Part shown: one piece after another, positions 1-4,694 of the stretch | How positions within the stretch are numbered: position 1 is the stretch's first letter | Layout of the letters: every line of letters begins with the position of its first letter | Origin: Glaciecola sp038744645 | GTDB taxonomy: Bacteria > Pseudomonadota > Gammaproteobacteria > Enterobacterales > Alteromonadaceae | Direction: 5' to 3' | Length of the DNA stretch: 8,399 nt | NCBI GenBank assembly: GCA_038744645.1 | Contig: JBCDMA010000173.1 | Span: 1 to 8,399, forward strand | Notes under the pieces: generated by a model | What the model was told of the DNA's origin: nothing | The model's input: the letters and a program-made list of their open reading frames with translations, nothing else | The model's database searches: none | Translations under genes and position numbers: made by a program

Positions 1-2
1 AT

Positions 3-119
3 AAAGGTGAGGATGCTTTTGGTTATCGAAGTGAATTCGTTCAATTGGCAAGAAACGCCGCCGTTTTGCGCATGAATAATGATACTGGCTATTCAAATAG
101 GGATGTAGGTGGAAGATAA
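3..119 (+). CDS. C-terminal end of a probable YfbK-like von Willebrand factor A domain protein (5' truncated)
   Basis: Frame 3 is open from the window edge to a TAA at 117-119 and gives 38 residues. The stretch KGEDAFGYRSEFVQLARNAA resembles, from memory, the conserved end of YfbK-type vWA proteins, where a 'GxDxxGYRxEF' motif closes the C-terminal domain. The other two forward frames carry early stops and show nothing recognisable. The stop lies inside the start region of the next gene, an overlap of 11 bases, which suggests translational coupling with the ECF sigma factor. Family members are usually secreted or lipoprotein-anchored vWA proteins of unclear function. None of the vWA domain itself (MIDAS motif) is in the window, so the identification rests only on this short tail and on the gene context. 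Confidence 0.6.
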   Translation, partial: KGEDAFGYRSEFVQLARNAAVLRMNNDTGYSNRDVGGR

Positions 120-696
120 CGCGTTAGTTAATGCTTATTTATCTGGTGATTATGCCGCTTTTGTGACCTTGTATGATCGTCACAAAGGCGGTGTTTATCG
201 CTATGTCAAACGACAATTAGACAATCCATCAAAGACGGATGATGTGTTTCAGGATATATGGGCTAAGGTGATTAAGCGTCTTGATTCCTTTGCGCACGAT
301 GCTTCATTTTCAACATGGTTATACACGATTGCAAGAAACAGCTTGATCGACGAAGTACGTCATATGCGGGTCGTTGATAAAACCATTGATGAAAGTGTAT
401 CAAGCGACAATGTTGCATCAATCACCAGTATTCACTCGCCGCGCGCATCGCACACAAATGTGCTGAAAAAACAAGCTATAAACGAATGTATCAACCAGTT
501 ACCGCTTCATCAAAAAGATTGCTTCCTACTGAAAGAAGAAAGCGGATTGACGGCATCAGAGATTGCTTCAATCGTAGATGCAGGCCTTGAAGCAACCAAG
601 AGTCGTTTACGCAGTGCGTATAAGAATTTACGGCACTGCTTGCAACCTAAGCTAGGTTTTACTGATGGCGCAAATGACTTAGAGCAGGGCGCATGA
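109..696 (+). CDS. ECF-type (sigma-70 family) RNA polymerase sigma factor
   Basis: A 195-residue protein with the two-domain layout of group IV sigma factors. Region 2 spans about residues 8-84. It includes DDVFQDIWAKVIKRL (44-58, core-binding helix) and FSTWLYTIARNSLIDEVR (67-84, -10 recognition). Region 4 spans about 123-177, with a helix-turn-helix around LTASEIASIVDAGLEATKSR (147-166). There is no region 1 or 3, and the length is normal for the family. It would direct RNA polymerase to a small regulon, usually controlled by an adjacent membrane anti-sigma. The start is GTG at 109: an in-frame TAG at 106-108 blocks any upstream start, region 2 begins almost at once, and AGGG at 99-102 sits 6 bases upstream. 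It overlaps the preceding vWA-like frame by 11 bases and the next gene by 4 (ATGA). The regulon and inducing signal cannot be read from the window. Confidence 0.93.
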   Translation: MEDNALVNAYLSGDYAAFVTLYDRHKGGVYRYVKRQLDNPSKTDDVFQDIWAKVIKRLDSFAHDASFSTWLYTIARNSLIDEVRHMRVVDKTIDESVSSDNVASITSIHSPRASHTNVLKKQAINECINQLPLHQKDCFLLKEESGLTASEIASIVDAGLEATKSRLRSAYKNLRHCLQPKLGFTDGANDLEQGA

Positions 697-1523
697 ACGA
701 TAAAACCGACGATCAAGATAGAGATTATGATGAACGCTTAGTCTCAGCAATTTATAGAGAAACGTCCAACGAGCAGCCGCCAGCCGCACTAGATGAAGCC
801 ATCTTATCAATGGCTAAGTCAACACAGCAATCAGAACCAATATCAAAACCAAGAAAGAAGAAAGCATGGCTGTTTCCTTCTTCTGTTGCGGCATCAGTAA
901 TGGTCGTGACATTTGTGTATTTGGCAATCGATGATCAACGCTACAGGACTGTGGAGCCAGAGGCGTTGTCGGCACCCGCTGCGATTGAACCTACTTCTGC
1001 TCAAGTTTCACAAATGAATAGTGCCGAAAAAGAGGCAAAGTTTGCTTCATCAAGTGGCGCACAAAAAGCGATGCGTCGAGATAGTGTTAATGAAAGTGCC
1101 ACAATTATGAATGATAGCGTAATGCCAGAGAATGAGAATATGCAATCGTCATTTAGCGCCTCAGCCCCTTCTGAATCAAGGCTTGCGAGTCAAACAGCAG
1201 AAGACATCTACCAATCGCTTTTGACGATTCAACAACAGCTTTCTAAGTCTCACCAGCAAATTATGGCCGAAATCTTGCTGCAAAAATCTCGCACAGACGA
1301 GCTTAAAGAAACAACGCAACAAAAAACGAAAGATAGCAAGGACACGCTTGCACAAAACGGAATTGGTCATACTGAAATCAACACACAACCATTCGAGCAT
1401 TACCAAGAGCTACAGCTGCGTTTGTATACAGCTCTATTAGAACAGCAGCAAAAGCAAGAAGATTTTGTGCTTTTGGACAAATACCGAAACCTGTTATCCG
1501 AGTCACAAATTCGTAGCTTTTAA
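693..1523 (+). CDS. single-span membrane protein, probable anti-sigma factor or regulator of the upstream ECF sigma
   Basis: A 276-residue protein in three parts. The N-terminal cytoplasmic part (1-57) contains YRETSNEQPPAALDEAILSM (21-40), of the type 'QPPxxLDxxIL' that I recall from small proteins encoded next to ECF sigma factors. A hydrophobic segment at about 59-79 follows the basic cluster RKKK (54-57), which predicts an N-in, C-out topology. The C-terminal part is Ser/Ala-rich and low in complexity (about 85-165), then Gln-rich and helical with coiled-coil character (about 168-215 and 235-270). The start ATG overlaps the sigma stop as ATGA, with AGAGCAGGG just upstream. It has no cysteine, so it lacks the zinc-binding H-x3-C-x2-C motif of ZAS-type anti-sigmas. 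The anti-sigma role is inferred from position and topology. It could instead be another accessory protein of the sigma/vWA module. Confidence 0.65.
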   Translation: MNDKTDDQDRDYDERLVSAIYRETSNEQPPAALDEAILSMAKSTQQSEPISKPRKKKAWLFPSSVAASVMVVTFVYLAIDDQRYRTVEPEALSAPAAIEPTSAQVSQMNSAEKEAKFASSSGAQKAMRRDSVNESATIMNDSVMPENENMQSSFSASAPSESRLASQTAEDIYQSLLTIQQQLSKSHQQIMAEILLQKSRTDELKETTQQKTKDSKDTLAQNGIGHTEINTQPFEHYQELQLRLYTALLEQQQKQEDFVLLDKYRNLLSESQIRSF

Positions 1524-1558
1524 CATAAGCGTTAACATAAATTAATGCCGCACCATAC

Positions 1559-1599
1559 TGAATGACTCATTTTGGTGCAATGAATGACTACGTTGGTGC
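1559..1599 (+). repeat. two-copy imperfect direct repeat, period 21-22 bases
   Basis: Copy 1 is TGAATGACT (1559-1567), spacer CATT, then TTGGTGC (1572-1578). Copy 2 is TGAATGACT (1581-1589), spacer ACG, then TTGGTGC (1593-1599). The left elements are 22 bases apart and the right elements 21, i.e. about two helical turns, so proteins bound at both would face the same side of the DNA. The repeat lies upstream of the sigma-54 promoter of nirB, so it probably serves regulator binding rather than being a mobile repeat. Confidence 0.8.
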
Positions 1600-1600
1600 T
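1563..1600 (+). promoter_or_regulatory. candidate tandem NtrC-type enhancer sites upstream of nirB
   Basis: Against the enterobacterial NtrC site as I recall it (TGCACTATATTGGTGCA, dyad GCAC...GTGC), the segment 1563-1579 (TGACTCATTTTGGTGCA) matches at 12 of 17 positions. The segment 1584-1600 (ATGACTACGTTGGTGCT) matches at 11 of 17. In both, the right half-site TTGGTGC is perfect and the left half-site is weak. An additional inverted half-site GCACCA sits at 1550-1555. The site centres (1571 and 1592) lie about 118 and 97 bases upstream of the start point predicted from the sigma-54 promoter, a usual enhancer distance. Assignment to NtrC is inference. Another bacterial enhancer-binding protein could use these sites. 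Confidence 0.5.
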
Positions 1601-1625
1601 AACAGTTTCAAGGAACTTTGCGCCA

Positions 1626-1638
1626 AATCCATAAGTTT
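1626..1638 (+). promoter_or_regulatory. possible IHF-binding site between enhancer and promoter
   Basis: AATCCATAAGTTT matches the IHF core WATCAA-N4-TTR at all but two defined positions (C for A at 1630, T for R at 1638). It is followed by a very AT-rich stretch (1639-1662). It lies between the proposed enhancer sites and the -24/-12 promoter, where IHF commonly bends DNA in sigma-54 systems. IHF consensus matches are frequent in AT-rich DNA, so the position is the main support. Confidence 0.25.
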
Positions 1639-1662
1639 ATGATATTTAATGTAATTAAATAT

Positions 1663-1678
1663 TGGCACTATGAATGCT
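1663..1678 (+). promoter_or_regulatory. sigma-54 (-24/-12) promoter of the nirB operon
   Basis: TGGCACTATGAATGCT fits the RpoN consensus TGGCAC-N5-TTGCW, with one mismatch in the -12 element (ATGC for TTGC). The invariant GG (1664-1665) and GC (1676-1677) are at the exact required spacing, their first bases 12 apart. Taking the C of GC as -12 places transcription start near 1689, giving a leader of about 77 bases before nirB. With the NtrC-like sites upstream, this predicts transcription by RpoN-polymerase driven by an enhancer-binding ATPase, most simply NtrC under nitrogen limitation. Confidence 0.75.
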
Positions 1679-1722
1679 TTCCTGTGTAAACAAAAGGTTT
1701 AAATGAAAAAAAATTGTTAACG

Positions 1723-1742
1723 AAACGAAAATTTGTTCGTTT
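1723..1742 (+). other. small hairpin in the nirB leader
   Basis: AAACGAA (1723-1729) and TTCGTTT (1736-1742) are perfect complements around a six-base loop (AATTTG), within the predicted 5' untranslated leader and 23 bases before the nirB start. The stem is AT-rich with only one C-G and one G-C pair, and it is not followed by a long T tract, so it is not a standard terminator. It could be a weak attenuator or protein-binding element, or chance in AT-rich DNA. Confidence 0.35.
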
Positions 1743-1765
1743 ACAAGTAGATATAGGGTTACAGC

Positions 1766-4303
1766 ATGCAAGCACAGGAAAAGACACAGAAACAACGCAT
1801 CGTTGTGGTTGGCAATGGTATGGTGGGCCATCATTTTGTAGATCAGATGATTAAGGCAGCCGACGCGAATCATCAAGTCATCGTATTATCTGGTGAGCCC
1901 CGACTGGCCTACGATCGCGTTCACTTGTCTGAATTCTTTACTGGAAAAACAGCCGAAGATCTCGCATTAACCACGACAGATTACTATGTGCAAAATGGCA
2001 TCGAGTTCCACATGGAAACAATGGTTTCTGACATAGATCGTGAAGCTAAAAAGATTGCAACAGAAGACGGCCGTACCTTTGAATACGACAAGCTTGTTCT
2101 TGCAACCGGTTCTTACCCCTTTGTCCCCCCAATTCCCGGCAATGAACAAGAACACTGTTTGGTATATAGAACGATAGAAGACCTTCATGATATTGAGGCC
2201 TCTTCAAAATGCAGCAAAACGGGTGTTGTTGTCGGTGGCGGTCTTTTAGGACTGGAAGCTGCAAACGCGCTTAAACAAGCAGGCTTAGAGACGCATGTAG
2301 TTGAATTCGCGCCACAACTTATGGGTGTGCAGCTTGATGCATCCGGCGGGCGTGTTTTGCGTCACAAAATAGAATCATTGGGCGTGCATGTTCATACGGG
2401 CAAAGCGACGACAGAAATAGTGGCAGGTGAGACATCACGCTATCGTATGAATTTTAAGGATGGTGAGTATCTAGAGACTGATATGATCCTCTTTTCCGCA
2501 GGGATCCGTCCTCATGACAGCTTAGCTAAAATAGCCGACCTAGAAATGGGCCAACGCGGCGGTATCGTAATAAATAATCAATGCCAGACGTCAGATGAAG
2601 ACATATATGCCATCGGTGAATGTGCATTGTGGAATAATTTCATTTTTGGATTGGTTGCACCGGGCTACTCAATGGCAAAAGTTGTAGCAACGCATGTGTT
2701 GGACAGCCAAACTGAAGAAAGTTTTACTGGTGCGGATATGAGCACTAAATTGAAGCTTATGGGTGTCGAAGTTGGATCAATTGGTGACGCACACGGAAAA
2801 TCAGCGGGTGCTTTGTCTTTTGTATATGAGAACCAACTCTCAGGCGTTTACAAGAAGATCGTTATCGACGAGGCTCAAAACAAACTACTTGGTGCGGTTT
2901 TGGTAGGTGATACCAGTGACTACGATACGCTCTTGCAATACATGCTTAACGGTATCGATTTACCGGAAACACCGGAATCGTTGATTTTACCATCGCTTTC
3001 TGACAAACCTCTATTGGGTGTTGATGCCTTACCAGATACTGCAATGATCTGTTCATGCCACAACGTCACCAAAGCGGACATTGTGCAAAGCGTTGATGAC
3101 GGCAATCAGACACTCGCCGATGTAAAATCCTGTACTAAAGCCAGTACTGGCTGTGGTGGTTGTGCCGCGTTGTTGAAAAACGTTGTAGACAAAACGCTTA
3201 GCGAACGCGGCGTTGAAGTCAATAACCATATCTGTGAACACTTCGAATACAGCCGCCAAGAATTGTTTGATTTAATCAAGGTAAATGGCATTCGCGATTT
3301 CGACACACTTCTTAAAGAGTATGGCAAGGGACTTGGCTGCGATGTTTGTAAACCTGCAGCGGCATCAATCCTGGCATCTGTATACAATGAATACGTGTTG
3401 AAAAATGAACATGTTAGCTTACAGGATACAAACGATACCTATCTTGCAAACATGCAAAAAGACGGTACCTATTCAATAGTACCGAGAATAGCGGGTGGAG
3501 AAATAACACCTGATAAACTTATTGTTCTGGGTGAAGTTGCAAAGAAGTATGATCTATATACAAAAATTACAGGTGGCCAACGAATAGATTTATTTGGAGC
3601 TAGAGTCGAGCAACTTCCGCTCATTTGGGAAGAACTTGTTTCGGCTGGTTTTGAGACCGGTCATGCATACGGTAAATCTGTGCGAACAGTGAAATCCTGT
3701 GTCGGTAGTACCTGGTGTCGTTATGGTGTACAGGACAGTGTAGGAAAAGCCATCGATATCGAGAATCGCTATAAAGGTCTTCGCTCACCTCACAAACTAA
3801 AATTTGCTGTCTCTGGTTGCACGCGAGAGTGTGCTGAAGCACAGAGTAAAGACATTGGTGTTATTGCTACTGAGAACGGTTGGAACCTTTATGTTTGCGG
3901 TAATGGCGGTATGAAACCACGTCATGCTGACCTATTTGCAACTGACTTAGATGATACAACGCTAATACAATACATAGATCGCATCCTTATGTTCTACGTA
4001 AAAACAGCTGATCGCCTGCAGCGTACCTCAGTGTGGATGGACAATATGGAAGGTGGTCTCGAATATCTTCAAAAGGTTGTTATTGATGATCATCTAGGGA
4101 TTTGCAGTGAGCTTGAAAAGCAAATGGACACTGTGGTCGGTACCTACCAATGTGAATGGAAAACAACCATAGAAGATCCAAATTCTCTTAAACGATTCCG
4201 TCAATTTGTAAACAGCGATGAGAAAGACAGTAACATCACCTTTATCCGCGAGAGAGACCAAATCAAGCCAGCGGACAAAATTAAAATTGTGGAAGTGGGG
4301 TAA
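1766..4303 (+). CDS. nirB: assimilatory NADH-dependent nitrite reductase, large (siroheme) subunit
   Basis: Cytoplasmic enzyme that takes electrons from NADH through FAD, [2Fe-2S], [4Fe-4S] and siroheme to reduce nitrite to ammonium by six electrons, working with NirD. The 845 residues are close to E. coli NirB. Domains in order: an FAD/NAD(P) reductase with GNGMVG (16-21), ATGS (113-116), a second nucleotide fold GGGLLG (157-162) and AIGECA (282-287); a BFD-type [2Fe-2S] domain with C429-x-C431 and C463-x2-C466; a second BFD-like segment (about 489-540, ending GCDVCKP); a ferredoxin-like half domain from about 569; and the siroheme/[4Fe-4S] domain with C645-x5-C651 and C685-x3-C689. All expected cofactor ligands are present. 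AGGG at 1755-1758 is 7 bases before the ATG. It is first in the operon, downstream of a sigma-54 promoter, and nirD follows after 6 bases. The pairing with nasA points to assimilation rather than anaerobic nitrite detoxification. Confidence 0.97.
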   Translation: MQAQEKTQKQRIVVVGNGMVGHHFVDQMIKAADANHQVIVLSGEPRLAYDRVHLSEFFTGKTAEDLALTTTDYYVQNGIEFHMETMVSDIDREAKKIATEDGRTFEYDKLVLATGSYPFVPPIPGNEQEHCLVYRTIEDLHDIEASSKCSKTGVVVGGGLLGLEAANALKQAGLETHVVEFAPQLMGVQLDASGGRVLRHKIESLGVHVHTGKATTEIVAGETSRYRMNFKDGEYLETDMILFSAGIRPHDSLAKIADLEMGQRGGIVINNQCQTSDEDIYAIGECALWNNFIFGLVAPGYSMAKVVATHVLDSQTEESFTGADMSTKLKLMGVEVGSIGDAHGKSAGALSFVYENQLSGVYKKIVIDEAQNKLLGAVLVGDTSDYDTLLQYMLNGIDLPETPESLILPSLSDKPLLGVDALPDTAMICSCHNVTKADIVQSVDDGNQTLADVKSCTKASTGCGGCAALLKNVVDKTLSERGVEVNNHICEHFEYSRQELFDLIKVNGIRDFDTLLKEYGKGLGCDVCKPAAASILASVYNEYVLKNEHVSLQDTNDTYLANMQKDGTYSIVPRIAGGEITPDKLIVLGEVAKKYDLYTKITGGQRIDLFGARVEQLPLIWEELVSAGFETGHAYGKSVRTVKSCVGSTWCRYGVQDSVGKAIDIENRYKGLRSPHKLKFAVSGCTRECAEAQSKDIGVIATENGWNLYVCGNGGMKPRHADLFATDLDDTTLIQYIDRILMFYVKTADRLQRTSVWMDNMEGGLEYLQKVVIDDHLGICSELEKQMDTVVGTYQCEWKTTIEDPNSLKRFRQFVNSDEKDSNITFIRERDQIKPADKIKIVEVG

Positions 4304-4309
4304 ATTATA

Positions 4310-4651
4310 ATGCAAATGCTAGATCAACAATGGATAACAATCTGCAGTGTAGATGACCTTATACCAAACTCCGGAGTATGTGCTCTGCACAACAGCAAAC
4401 AAATCGCAATTTTTTGTATTGGTGAAGGAACAGATAACGTCAAAGCAATTGGCAACTACGACCCCAAAGGCAAAGCAAACGTGCTCTATAGGGGGATAAT
4501 TGGCACTATTGGAGATGAGTTAGTTGTAGCGTCTCCTTTGTATAAAGATCACTACAGTCTTGAAACAGGCCTATGTATTGAAGACGACAACCTGAGTGTG
4601 CCTGTGTTTGACATCAAGGTTGTCCAAAACGAAGTGCGGTTGCTGGTATAG
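4310..4651 (+). CDS. nirD: nitrite reductase small subunit
   Basis: A 113-residue Rieske-fold partner of NirB in the cytoplasmic NADH-nitrite reductase. It matches E. coli NirD along its whole length as I recall it, for example the N-terminal pattern 'W..IC..DD..P..GVCAL' (residues 8-26) and later LYRGIIG, VASPL and GLCIEDD. As in other NirD proteins, the Rieske [2Fe-2S] ligand pairs (C-x-H and C-x2-H) are missing at the expected loops, where GNYDPKGKAN and SPLYKDHYS stand instead, so it is not expected to carry a cluster. The start is ATG 4310, 6 bases after the nirB stop, with the G-rich end of nirB (GGAAGTGGGG, 4291-4300) serving as ribosome binding site. A second in-frame ATG at 4316 is possible but is farther from that site. 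Confidence 0.95.
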   Translation: MQMLDQQWITICSVDDLIPNSGVCALHNSKQIAIFCIGEGTDNVKAIGNYDPKGKANVLYRGIIGTIGDELVVASPLYKDHYSLETGLCIEDDNLSVPVFDIKVVQNEVRLLV

Positions 4652-4694
4652 CCACACTCCCCGTCCCGAACAAATCAATACAACGAGCAGTGAA

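Noticed and set aside
1550..1578. Inverted repeat GCACCA/TGGTGC as a terminator for the sigma/anti-sigma operon
   Set aside because: The arms are only 6 bases, the loop is 17 bases, and no T tract follows. The right arm is better explained as part of the direct repeat. I found no convincing terminator between 1524 and 1765.
1618..1646. Possible sigma-70 promoter (TTGCGC, 17-base spacer, GATATT)
   Set aside because: Three of six and four of six matches in very AT-rich DNA is near chance, and the adjacent -24/-12 element fits far better.
1723..1742. ANTAR (NasT-type) two-hexaloop target
   Set aside because: The loop has A at position 1 but T rather than G at position 4, and the neighbouring AAAC/GTTT pair has only a four-base stem, so the motif is not met. 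Kept only as an unexplained hairpin.
3106..3387. Minus-strand open frame of 93 codons inside nirB
   Set aside because: It lies opposite the strongly conserved BFD domains of nirB, has no recognisable product, and is typical of antisense shadows.
4596..4694. Upstream ATG extending nasA by 33 codons into nirD
   Set aside because: The added residues (starting MCLCLTSRL) overlap the coding end of nirD, do not resemble the NasA N-terminus, and lack a fitting ribosome binding site. ATG 4695 places the [4Fe-4S] motif at the usual distance from the start.
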